Of a DNA stretch of 64,000 nucleotides, positions 56,937 through 64,000 are shown piece after piece. This DNA comes from Dyadobacter tibetensis Y620-1. Lineage in GTDB: Bacteria; Bacteroidota; Bacteroidia; Cytophagales; Spirosomataceae. The notes under the pieces are model-generated. The model saw only the letters and a list, made by a program, of their open reading frames with translations. It had not been told where the DNA came from and did not search any database. A program made the translations under genes and the position numbers. Numbering within the stretch: the stretch's first letter is position 1; each line of letters begins with the position of its first letter. Location: contig NZ_AZQN01000002.1 in NCBI RefSeq assembly GCF_000566685.1, positions 186,001 through 250,000 of the forward strand. The letters are read 5' to 3'.

Positions 56937-58313
56937 TTAATCCTGACGATTACGAACATACCAATCTCTGAAACTTTCTTGTGGTGGCTCAGGCATTTCC
57001 CTCTGTTTGAACCAAGGATTTAAGCCATTATTCACCATAAAAGGAACGGAGCGCATCAGAGTTCGGCCTATCCTACCAGACCATTGATAAAACCGGGGCT
57101 GAGACAACACTACCGACATGGCCTTAATACCCATTTGTTTGGCCTTAGGCACATGCCCTTGCTGAGCAAGCACTTGTCTCCATTTATACAATTGGTCATG
57201 AATGTCAATCTTCACCGGGCAAACATTGGAACAGCTTCCGCATAAGGTACTGGCAAAAGGAAGATCAGCATTTTTGGTCATATCCAGGTTGGGCGCCAGA
57301 ATAGACCCGATGGGTCCTGCCACCGCATTATGATAACTATGGCCGCCACTCCTCCTATATACAGGACAGGTATTCATACAGGCGCCGCAGCGGATGCATT
57401 TTAGGGAATTTCTAAAATCGGGCCGCCCTAACTGTACACTTCGGTTATTATCCAGAATAACCATATGCATTTCCTGACCCGGACGAGGTGTCTTGAAATG
57501 ACTGCTATATGTCGTGATGGGCTGACCGGTAGCACTTCTGGCGAGCAAGCGAAGGAATACGCCCAGATGCTCCTGTTTAGGAATTATTTTTTCAAAACCC
57601 ATACAAGCAATATGAATATCGGCCAGATGTGCTCCCATGTCAGCGTTTCCTTCGTTGGTGGCCACTACAAAGCCCCCCGTTTCCGCGACTGCAAAGTTAA
57701 CACCCGTAAGAGCCGCCCTTCTGGTTACAAACTTATCTCTTAAATGCTGCCGGGCGGCTTCGGTCAGATACTGAGGATCTGTTGCACCTGCTTCGGTTCC
57801 TAAATGAGTATGGAAAAGATCGCCGATATCCTTTTTCTTTAAATGAATGGCTGGTAGTACTATATGGCTAGGAGGCTCTTCCCGGAGTTGCACAATCCGC
57901 TCGCCCAAATCCGTATCAATGACCTCTATCCCGTTGGCGGCTAGATACTCATTCATATGGCATTCCTCGGTGAGCATCGACTTACTTTTGACCATCTGTG
58001 TAATCTGATGCTTCCGAAGTAAGTCTAGCACGATTGCATTATGTTCATCCGCATCGGACGCCCAGTGCACCCTTACCCCGTTCTGCTGGGCATTTTTCTC
58101 AAATTGAATCAACAGCTCGTCCAAATGTGATAGCACATAATGTTTGATCTGAGAGCCTGCTTCCCTCAAGGCCTCCCATTCCGGGAGAACCTTAGAGGCC
58201 TTATCTCGCTTCTGGCGCACAAACCAGAGGGTTTCATCGTGCCAGTCGACATAATTTTCATCCTTATTGAAGGCCTCAGAAGCCGTCGCGTGATCCATTT
58301 TAGGTTTGCTCAT
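56937..58313 (-). CDS. lutB: Lactate utilisation protein B (iron-sulfur, LUD domain)
   Basis: 458 aa. An N-terminal LUD domain (about 65-290: MVKSKSMLTEECHMNEYL, IEVIDTDLGERIVQL, AVAETGGFVVATNEGNADMG) is followed by two [4Fe-4S] motifs: CIRCGACMNTCPVY at about 303-316 and CGSCSNVCPV at about 353-362, both complete. It is the catalytic/electron-transfer core of the Lut L-lactate oxidase. Its partner lutA lies 680 nt upstream on the same strand, separated from it by an opposite-strand gene. Confidence 0.95.
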   Translation of the reverse strand: MSKPKMDHATASEAFNKDENYVDWHDETLWFVRQKRDKASKVLPEWEALREAGSQIKHYVLSHLDELLIQFEKNAQQNGVRVHWASDADEHNAIVLDLLRKHQITQMVKSKSMLTEECHMNEYLAANGIEVIDTDLGERIVQLREEPPSHIVLPAIHLKKKDIGDLFHTHLGTEAGATDPQYLTEAARQHLRDKFVTRRAALTGVNFAVAETGGFVVATNEGNADMGAHLADIHIACMGFEKIIPKQEHLGVFLRLLARSATGQPITTYSSHFKTPRPGQEMHMVILDNNRSVQLGRPDFRNSLKCIRCGACMNTCPVYRRSGGHSYHNAVAGPIGSILAPNLDMTKNADLPFASTLCGSCSNVCPVKIDIHDQLYKWRQVLAQQGHVPKAKQMGIKAMSVVLSQPRFYQWSGRIGRTLMRSVPFMVNNGLNPWFKQREMPEPPQESFRDWYVRNRQD

Positions 58314-58463
58314 AGTAATTTTAACATTTAGTTAATAGTACAATAGGAAGAACTTACGTGAATACCCTCACAATCACTGTACTATTTAAAGATCTACCTT
58401 TATTATAACCACCAGTTCAATAAATTCTTCTAAAAAGCTATTTTATTGTATAGCAACTAGTTA

Positions 58464-58471
58464 TATATTTG
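58464..58471 (+). promoter_or_regulatory. -7 promoter box of the small secreted-protein gene
   Basis: TATATTTG matches TAnnTTTG exactly, about 85 nt before the ATG at 58556. A TTG at 58446-58448 sits 15 nt upstream, a little closer than the usual -33 spacing. Confidence 0.45.
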
Positions 58472-58555
58472 AATTATAAGTTCAGAGATAAATCTCCCGA
58501 CATCATTCGAAAAATAAGATTTAACTATTTTTAGATAACACAAATATTCACTCCT

Positions 58556-58948
58556 ATGAAAAATTTAAAATCTCTTACCACCATGGCCGTCATGGCCCTA
58601 CTATTTTCTTTCAGTTCTGCTGTGTCCAAGGCGCAAACAGCGCCTTCGATTCAAGACAGTCTTACTCTAGGCAGAGAAAAACTCAATGTACGACAAACAG
58701 AGTCTATGAAGTTTCGCCTGACGTACCATTCCCCAGAGTCGGCAACGATTAACCTACGCATTTACGATCATAACAGTAACTTACTCTACACTGAAAATCG
58801 TCGTGTCGAGAATCATCTTATTAAATATTTTGATCTCTCCCACCTAGCCGACGGCACTTATACTTTTGAGGTGCGAGAAGGAGCAGATTTGCACAAGCAG
58901 TCTTTTGACATTTTAACGGAAACGAGCCGTGTGGCATCGGCAGAGTAA
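58556..58948 (+). CDS. Small secreted protein with Ig-like fold, unknown function
   Basis: 130 aa. The signal peptide (about 1-26, KNLKSLTTMAVMALLFSFSS, cut after SKAQ) is followed by a single beta-sandwich-like domain: MKFRLTYHSPESATINLRIY, LLYTENRRVENHLIKYFDLS and DGTYTFEVREG, the repeat style of the Ig-like or T9SS-associated periplasmic proteins of Bacteroidota. There are no catalytic motifs or Cys residues. It is transcribed opposite to its neighbours, between lutB and lutA, with its own promoter-like box. Confidence 0.8.
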   Translation: MKNLKSLTTMAVMALLFSFSSAVSKAQTAPSIQDSLTLGREKLNVRQTESMKFRLTYHSPESATINLRIYDHNSNLLYTENRRVENHLIKYFDLSHLADGTYTFEVREGADLHKQSFDILTETSRVASAE

Positions 58949-58985
58949 GCGTAAGGGAGCTCTGAATTATTATTTCCAGTAATAA

Positions 58986-59024
58986 CACCGGTCTTCAACT
59001 GAGGGCCGGTGCTGTTATATAGCT
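58986..59024. terminator. Hairpin between the secreted-protein gene and lutA
   Basis: AACACCGG...CCGGTGCTGTT forms an imperfect stem around a loop of about 14 nt, between two convergent genes. The extent into the end of lutA is approximate. Confidence 0.5.
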
Positions 59025-59771
59025 ACCATTCAAAATCTCTGCAATATGAATCACCTTCACCTTCGACTCTCTACGCCGAAGAATACCTTCAAGGTGCATC
59101 AAACAACTCATATCAGAACCAGTAATAAACTCGGCCCCATTTCGGATGTGATCGGCGACCCTATCCTTGCCCATTTTCACCGAAATAGCTTCTTCGCTCA
59201 CACAAAAAGTCCCCCCAAATCCGCAGCACTCATCTGCCCGATCCAAATCTACAAGTTCCAAACCCTTAACTTTCCTTAATAAGCCTAAAGGTTTTGAATA
59301 GGCAGGTGCATTCAGCTCACTCATTTGAGCTAATAACAATCCACGCTGCCCATGGCAGCCCTGATGAAGGCCCACCCGATAAGGAAATTCGGACTTTATC
59401 TCCTTAATTTTTAATATATCTGTCAAAAACTCTACCAGCTCAAATACCTTGGCACGGAGTATTTTAGATTGGTTTTCTTTACCCGCAACTTTCATATGCT
59501 CTTTCAGGTGTAAGATGCAACTCCCGGATGGAGAAACTACATAGTCGCAATCTGAAAAACTGTCTAAAAATAACTGATTACAAGCTCCAGTCATATTTTC
59601 AAATCCAGAGTTGGCCATGGGCTGTCCACAGCAAGTCTGGGTGGTAGGAAATACTACCTGGCAGCCTAGCTTCTCTAATAACTCCAGAGAGGCTATCCCT
59701 ACCCTTGGATAAAACTGATCTACATAGCAAGGAATGAATAATCCTACTTTAACCCTGTTGAGTGCTTGCAT
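58995..59771 (-). CDS. lutA: Lactate utilisation protein A ((Fe-S)-binding, CCG domains)
   Basis: 258 aa from the ATG at 59771 (MQALNRVKVGLFIPCYVDQF); the TTG at 59780 is not favoured. It has the two Cys-Cys-Gly motifs of this family: TQTCCGQPMANSGFENMT (about 47-64) and DECCGFGGTFCVSEEAISVK (about 186-205), which bind iron-sulfur clusters. It works with LutB and LutC to oxidise L-lactate. The start lies 2 nt after the stop of the EEP-like gene, so the two are coupled. Confidence 0.95.
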   Translation of the reverse strand: MQALNRVKVGLFIPCYVDQFYPRVGIASLELLEKLGCQVVFPTTQTCCGQPMANSGFENMTGACNQLFLDSFSDCDYVVSPSGSCILHLKEHMKVAGKENQSKILRAKVFELVEFLTDILKIKEIKSEFPYRVGLHQGCHGQRGLLLAQMSELNAPAYSKPLGLLRKVKGLELVDLDRADECCGFGGTFCVSEEAISVKMGKDRVADHIRNGAEFITGSDMSCLMHLEGILRRRESKVKVIHIAEILNGSYITAPALS

Positions 59772-59773
59772 AT

Positions 59774-60598
59774 TTACCAAAATTCAATTGTGGCTGTAAT
59801 CGGGTAATGATCAGAAACCTCCGGAAATTGCCGGATGACCTTATAATTTTTTACCCTTACCTTGTTATTCAATAAAACGAAAATATAATCTAACCTATCT
59901 CCTGGAATACCTTCGTTCCAGGTGGAGAGCAGGGACCCACTAGCAGCATCTCTCCATTTTTTTCTAAAAGAAAAATACGGCTGTTCATTGGGACGTGCGC
60001 CCATGTCCATACCTAAAATAACCGGTTGAATGCTTTCCTCAAGCATCCTGTTGATGTAAGCTGCCTGTAAGGCTCTATCCAGCACAGAAGCATATTCTAA
60101 TCTGCTGCTACAAAAGCGAAAGGAAAAACCAGGGTATGGTTTCACCAAACCACATAATAATACCTTGGGGTCGGCACCAGCCGTCGCCGGAAGGTTGATT
60201 GTCTGGGTCCGTTCGAAAGGCCATCGCGAAAGCAAACCTACTCCCTGGCTACCATTTTGAGATTGATCTGTAATGCCATAAGCGTAGGACATACCCGTTT
60301 GAACCGCTAGTTGCCGCAACTGAAACTGTATTTTACCATCCATAATCAGACTATCCACAGCTTGTAAGGCAATTAAATCGGGTTTTTCCTCTGCAATGAT
60401 TTTCAAGATACCCAGCAGATTATTTTGCTCATTCATATCTACCCCGTGTCGTATATTGAAACTCATTACCTTTATTTCAAGTGCTTTCCGGGGTTGAGAT
60501 CCTGTAAGTATCAAACAGCTGCCTATCAGCAACAGCAAATTGAACATACACACAACTTCCCTATAATTACTTCTTTTTCCTTTCATATTCGGACACAT
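59774..60598 (-). CDS. EEP-fold (endonuclease/exonuclease/phosphatase-like) protein, catalytic residues altered
   Basis: 274 aa. A short N-terminal hydrophobic stretch (LLLLIGSCLILTGS) may be a signal or lipoprotein sequence; the start could also be at 60586. The fold is that of Mg2+-dependent EEP enzymes: VMSFNIRHGVDMNEQ, PDLIALQAVDSL, VGLLSRWPF, VILGMDMGARPNEQP, DRLDYIFVL and SDHYPITATI. Compared with the family, the catalytic Glu (LQEVD) is Ala here, the His of the THL motif is Arg (SRLEY), and the Asn of GDFN is Gly (MDMGARPN). Only the Asp and the last Asp-His remain, so it is probably not a normal hydrolase. It sits directly upstream of lutA. Confidence 0.82.
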   Translation of the reverse strand: MCPNMKGKRSNYREVVCMFNLLLLIGSCLILTGSQPRKALEIKVMSFNIRHGVDMNEQNNLLGILKIIAEEKPDLIALQAVDSLIMDGKIQFQLRQLAVQTGMSYAYGITDQSQNGSQGVGLLSRWPFERTQTINLPATAGADPKVLLCGLVKPYPGFSFRFCSSRLEYASVLDRALQAAYINRMLEESIQPVILGMDMGARPNEQPYFSFRKKWRDAASGSLLSTWNEGIPGDRLDYIFVLLNNKVRVKNYKVIRQFPEVSDHYPITATIEFW

Positions 60599-60742
60599 TA
60601 TTTTTGACGGACTCCATGCTTAATAACTAAAATTGAAGCATTCTTTCAAATATAATGGTCTAAAATTCTTTTGTTCAAATTCTCATGACCTGTTTCTGCC
60701 AGTCCTGGTGTAACAGCTATTGCAATGGTCTACTCAATTACC

Positions 60743-61573
60743 TCATATTTCAATATTATAAAAGGCAATCGCATTGCTTCCCATCACTTTTGATCGATCT
60801 GCCGGGTCAAAGGATTCTAAATAGTGATCCAGCACTCCTTTCATTTCCTGATATTGGGCTGCCACCAAACAAACCGGCCAATCGGACCCAAACATTAATC
60901 TATCCACTCCAAAAGCTGAAAAAACAATATCCAGATAAGGCGTAAAATCGGATGGCTTCCAATTGTTCCAGTCAGCCTCAGTCACCATTCCCGATACCTT
61001 ACAATGAATATTAGGAAGAGTCGCAAGCATAGTGATATCCTCAGCCCAACCTTTGATATCACCCGATTTTATGTAGGGCTTAGCCAGATGATCGACTACC
61101 ATACGAACATTGGACAGCTGACTGGCAAAGCGGTATGCTTCCTTTATTTGGTGAGGATATATCAGAATGTCGTAACGATAATCAAAGGCAGCCAGAGCCT
61201 TCACCCCTTTAATGAAATCGGGTTGAAGCAAGAAACCATCTGGTTCCCCTTGAACTACATGTCTAAAGCCCTTGAGTTTTTCAAATTGGCTCAAACTCTC
61301 CAATTTATTGTAAATCTGAGGGTCTCTTAAGTCTGTCCAACCTACCACTCCTTTTATAAACTCGTTGGCCTCGGCCATCTGCAATAAAAAGGTGGTTTCC
61401 GAATCCGACTGACTGGCCTGAACGGCTACACAGCCCTGAATATGATTAGCCCTGAGAATCGGGGCAAGGTCTTCTGGCAAAAAATTCCTCTGGATAACGG
61501 CCATATCTGCCGTTATCCAGGAATCACGAACCGGATCGAAAACCCAAAAATGTTGATGTGAATCGATTTGCAT
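60743..61573 (-). CDS. Amidohydrolase, L-fucono-1,5-lactonase-like
   Basis: 276 aa, COG3618-type TIM-barrel hydrolase. The metal motif DSHQHFWVFDP (residues 4-14), GFRHVVQGEPDGFL, MVVDHLAKP (about 150-158), CKVSGMVTEADW and MFGSDWPVCLVA (about 219-230) match L-fuconolactonases and L-rhamnonolactonases. It would open the lactone made by a sugar dehydrogenase. It is in one run with the FAH, SDR and UxaA genes (40-90 nt apart). Confidence 0.88.
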   Translation of the reverse strand: MQIDSHQHFWVFDPVRDSWITADMAVIQRNFLPEDLAPILRANHIQGCVAVQASQSDSETTFLLQMAEANEFIKGVVGWTDLRDPQIYNKLESLSQFEKLKGFRHVVQGEPDGFLLQPDFIKGVKALAAFDYRYDILIYPHQIKEAYRFASQLSNVRMVVDHLAKPYIKSGDIKGWAEDITMLATLPNIHCKVSGMVTEADWNNWKPSDFTPYLDIVFSAFGVDRLMFGSDWPVCLVAAQYQEMKGVLDHYLESFDPADRSKVMGSNAIAFYNIEI

Positions 61574-61612
61574 GCTTATATTTTTTTACAAAGAATTCTC
61601 AATCTACAGGTA

Positions 61613-62476
61613 TCATTTAGCCTGCCAGGCAATAGTTTCCTGCCGTTGCTGACCGAGTCCTTCGATACCCAGCTCCATCACATCACCTGGTTTAAGGTAT
61701 ACTTGAGGTTTCATTCCTAACCCAACACCGGCGGGGGTTCCCGTAGTGATGACATCTCCAGGAAGAAGGCTCATAAACTGGCTAAGATAGCTCACTAAAA
61801 ATGGAATTCTGAAGATCATGTCGGAGGTATTGCTGTCCTGAATTTTTTTGCCATTCAGCGACAACCATAGATCCAAGTTATTAGGTTCGGCTACCTCATC
61901 GGCAGTAACCAGATAGGGTCCCATAGGAGCAAAAGTATCATTACTTTTACCCTTAACCCATTGCCCACCCCTTTCTAGCTGATAGGCCCGTTCCGAAATA
62001 TCGTTATGGATGGTATAGCCGGCCACATAATTCATGGCCTCTTCCTCATTTACATAACTCGCTCTCTTGCCTATAACCACCGCAAGCTCTACTTCCCAGT
62101 CCGTTTTTTCAGAACCCCGTGGAATGACAACTTCATCGAAAGGTCCGCAAAGTGCCGAGGTAGCCTTAAAAAATATGATGGGCTCAGCAGGGAGTTCAGT
62201 AGCACCAGACTCATAGGCATGTTTGGCATAATTCATCCCAATACATATGATTTTGGAGGGACGGGCTATGGCAGAACCAAAACGAAATCCAGACGCTAAC
62301 ACTGGACATGACGCTTGATTGGTTTCCAGCCAGGCAGCCAGACGATTTATTCCATCGGCAGCAAAAAAAGCTTCATTATAATCTTCGCCAAATGAGGAAA
62401 GGTCTAGTTGAGTACCATCAGAGAGTTCTACACCCGGCTTTTCTTGTTCGAAAGCACCAAATCGAAATAATTTCAT
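61613..62476 (-). CDS. FAH-family hydrolase (2,4-diketo-3-deoxy-fuconate hydrolase-like)
   Basis: 287 aa. MKLFRFGAFEQEKPGVEL is the short N-terminal part; the catalytic FAH fold begins near residue 73 (KIICIGMNYAKHA, TDWEVELAVVIGKRA, YTIHNDISERAYQLERGGQW, GDVITTGTPAGVGLGMKP). The metal-binding Glu and Asp residues are present. Next to the SDR, lactonase and UxaA genes it fits the enzyme that splits 2,4-diketo-3-deoxy-L-fuconate into pyruvate and L-lactate. Ureidoglycolate lyase-like or other FAH reactions are the alternative. Confidence 0.85.
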   Translation of the reverse strand: MKLFRFGAFEQEKPGVELSDGTQLDLSSFGEDYNEAFFAADGINRLAAWLETNQASCPVLASGFRFGSAIARPSKIICIGMNYAKHAYESGATELPAEPIIFFKATSALCGPFDEVVIPRGSEKTDWEVELAVVIGKRASYVNEEEAMNYVAGYTIHNDISERAYQLERGGQWVKGKSNDTFAPMGPYLVTADEVAEPNNLDLWLSLNGKKIQDSNTSDMIFRIPFLVSYLSQFMSLLPGDVITTGTPAGVGLGMKPQVYLKPGDVMELGIEGLGQQRQETIAWQAK

Positions 62477-62565
62477 TTTATTATTTATGTTTAATGGCCG
62501 TCCAACAAATACGGGCCATGATGAATAAAAATTTCACTATGGGCTTTTCGGGCCCTGGGAATTAA

Positions 62566-63339
62566 TTAGTTATTTAATTTTTCGAAACCGCCATCGATCA
62601 GGTAATCGCATCCGGTAACGAAACCTGCCTCATCCGAACATAAGTACAAGGCTAACGCACCTATTTCTTCAGGCCTTGCCATACGGCCTATGGGCTGCGA
62701 TTTAGAGAGTTTTTCAAACATCTCGGGTTCTTTTCCTGGGTAATTTTTTGCAATAAATCCATCCACAAACGGGGTATGCACCCGGGCTGGAGACAAGCTG
62801 TTACAGCGTATATTATCGGCCAGATAGTCTCTGGCTACCGATAAAGTCATAGAGTAAACTGCACCTTTGGCAGCCGAATATGCAAAGCGATCGGTGATAC
62901 CCACTGTTGCTGCGATGGATGCCATGTTTAATATTACGCCTCCGCCCCCAGCCTTAAGATGAGGCAAGGCAGCAAAAAGACAGTTATATACTCCTTTAAT
63001 ATTGACCCGATAAATGCGATCAAAATCCTCTTCTGAGGTCGTATCCGCCTTACCCACATGAGCGATTCCGGCGTTATTTACCAAAATGTCAATTCCTGCT
63101 ACCCCGGCAATGGCATCCACCACTTTTACAACCTGAGACTGATCACTGACATCTACGGGATGAGCTTGGGCTTTGCCGCCCCCTCTGACGATGTCGGCTG
63201 CTACTTGTGAAGCCAAGTCCTGGTTTAGTTCCAAAATATGGACAAAAGCACCTTGTTTGGCGAAGGTCTGGCTAATGGCTAAACCTATGCCGCTAGCTCC
63301 TCCAGTAATAATGGCAATTTTATTATCTAGACTAAACAT
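62566..63339 (-). CDS. SDR-family NAD(P)-dependent dehydrogenase
   Basis: 257 aa classical SDR. TGGASGIGLAISQTF (cofactor-binding TGxxxGIG), DILVNNAGIAHVG (NNAG), NMASIAATVG (active-site Ser) and FAYSAAKGAV (YxxxK) are intact; the C-terminus DYLIDGGFEKLNN has the usual GG. By context it would be the L-fucose or 2-keto-3-deoxy-L-fuconate dehydrogenase. Confidence 0.92.
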   Translation of the reverse strand: MFSLDNKIAIITGGASGIGLAISQTFAKQGAFVHILELNQDLASQVAADIVRGGGKAQAHPVDVSDQSQVVKVVDAIAGVAGIDILVNNAGIAHVGKADTTSEEDFDRIYRVNIKGVYNCLFAALPHLKAGGGGVILNMASIAATVGITDRFAYSAAKGAVYSMTLSVARDYLADNIRCNSLSPARVHTPFVDGFIAKNYPGKEPEMFEKLSKSQPIGRMARPEEIGALALYLCSDEAGFVTGCDYLIDGGFEKLNN

Positions 63340-63402
63340 ATATTTTATTTTGTTCTCTTGCGCTCATTAACTCTCGTTCAAAATTGGCGCAGATGTTATA
63401 GA

Positions 63403-64000
63403 TTAAAGGGAAACACCTCTCTTCCATGGAATGAAATCGTCTTGGCCAAGTTGTTGTGCTTTGGTGAGCTCCCCACTGGCAGCCTTAATCACATACTCCA
63501 ATAAATTGTCAGCATTTTCCTCAATGGACTCGGTGCCATCCACAACAGGTCCACAGTCAAAATCGATTACATCAGGCATCCTTTCTGCAAGCTTAGTATT
63601 GGTAGCAACCTTTGCAACAGGGCAAATAGGGTTGCCAGTGGGCGTGCCTAGTCCCGTTGTAAAGAGTATTATATTGGCTCCGGCAGCAGTTTGACCCGTA
63701 GTGGCCTCTACATCGTTTCCAGGAGTACATACCAGATGCAGGCCGGGAACAGTGGCCCGCTCCGTATAGTTAAGAACATCGGCAATAAAAGCATTACCCC
63801 CCTTTTTTGCCGCTCCGGCCGATTTTATTGCATCGGTTATCAGTCCATCCTTTATATTTCCAGGCGATGGGTTGAAGGCAAAAGCAGATCCAACCGCTTC
63901 AGCTTTACCCGCATAGTCACGCATGAGCTTCTCAAATTTAGCAGCTTTCTCCTCGGTACTGCAACGGTTCAATAATTCCTGCTCAACTCCGTTGAGTTCA
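63403..64000 (-). CDS. UxaA-family (altronate/galactarate) dehydratase, C-terminal part
   Basis: About 198 codons are visible; the frame is open through the right edge, so the N-terminal part is beyond the window. GNAFIADVLNYTERATVPGL, PGNDVEATTGQTAAGANIIL, FTTGLGTPTGNPICPVAKVA and DFDCGPVVDGTESI are the C-terminal blocks of the UxaA/GarD dehydratases, which remove water from sugar acids using Fe2+. With the lactonase, SDR and FAH genes downstream it would serve as the fuconate dehydratase step, replacing the enolase-family enzyme found in other species (inference). Confidence 0.9.
   Translation of the reverse strand, partial: ELNGVEQELLNRCSTEEKAAKFEKLMRDYAGKAEAVGSAFAFNPSPGNIKDGLITDAIKSAGAAKKGGNAFIADVLNYTERATVPGLHLVCTPGNDVEATTGQTAAGANIILFTTGLGTPTGNPICPVAKVATNTKLAERMPDVIDFDCGPVVDGTESIEENADNLLEYVIKAASGELTKAQQLGQDDFIPWKRGVSL

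Overview
The window looks like a chromosome segment from a Bacteroidota bacterium, most likely the order Cytophagales (inference). The signs are a SusR-like hybrid two-component regulator, a PorP/SprF type IX secretion protein, a CarboxypepD-type outer-membrane barrel, a BatA-like membrane protein, a surface protein built of lectin-like/DUF8202-like modules, weak ribosome binding sites and several exact TAnnTTTG promoter -7 boxes.

Layout. 1-3241 (minus) is the 5' part of a giant modular surface protein that runs off the left edge. 4414-8433 is a hybrid two-component regulator. 8.4-15.5 kb is an AT-rich, decayed accessory region: an IS66-family element in pieces with an ISL3-family element lying inside it, a cupin gene, an AraC regulator and an IS3/IS481-type transposase remnant. 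15.5-18.7 kb is an araB-araA operon ending in a perfect 21-bp hairpin, next to a KdgF-like cupin. 19.3-22.4 kb holds tRNA-Ala(GGC), a 57-aa lipoprotein too short for routine calling, a DnaQ-type exonuclease, a PadR-TonB pair and an Lrp regulator. Around 22.5-22.8 kb is a stand-alone structured RNA: a tRNA-like cloverleaf with a ~90-nt folded insertion where the variable arm should be, followed by an intrinsic terminator. This is the least explained element in the window.

23.2-28.1 kb is a sugar-oxidation locus: FAD-GDH-type small and large subunits, a Gfo/Idh/MocA oxidoreductase and a cellobiose-2-epimerase-like enzyme. 28.3-45.4 kb is mostly core: csbD, a BatA-like protein, purK-purE, a LysM protein, an outer-membrane barrel, a very large PAS/GAF hybrid histidine kinase, rsmA, mgtE, serine deaminase, dtd and a MazG-like protein. 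45.5-55.9 kb carries sucB-sucA (2-oxoglutarate dehydrogenase E2/E1), a PorP/SprF protein beside a 1070-aa peptidase-MA-like/beta-propeller/Omp85-like fusion, a DAO-type oxidase and cmk.

56.3-64 kb (minus) reads as one catabolic unit: a UxaA-type dehydratase (cut by the right edge), SDR dehydrogenase, FAH-family hydrolase and fuconolactonase-like amidohydrolase, which fit the non-phosphorylated L-fucose route ending in pyruvate and L-lactate. Next to it are lutA, lutB and lutC, which would oxidise that L-lactate to pyruvate. The lut genes are interrupted by an opposite-strand secreted-protein gene, and an EEP-fold protein lacking several catalytic residues sits directly before lutA. Functions are assigned by reading motifs only; no database search was run.
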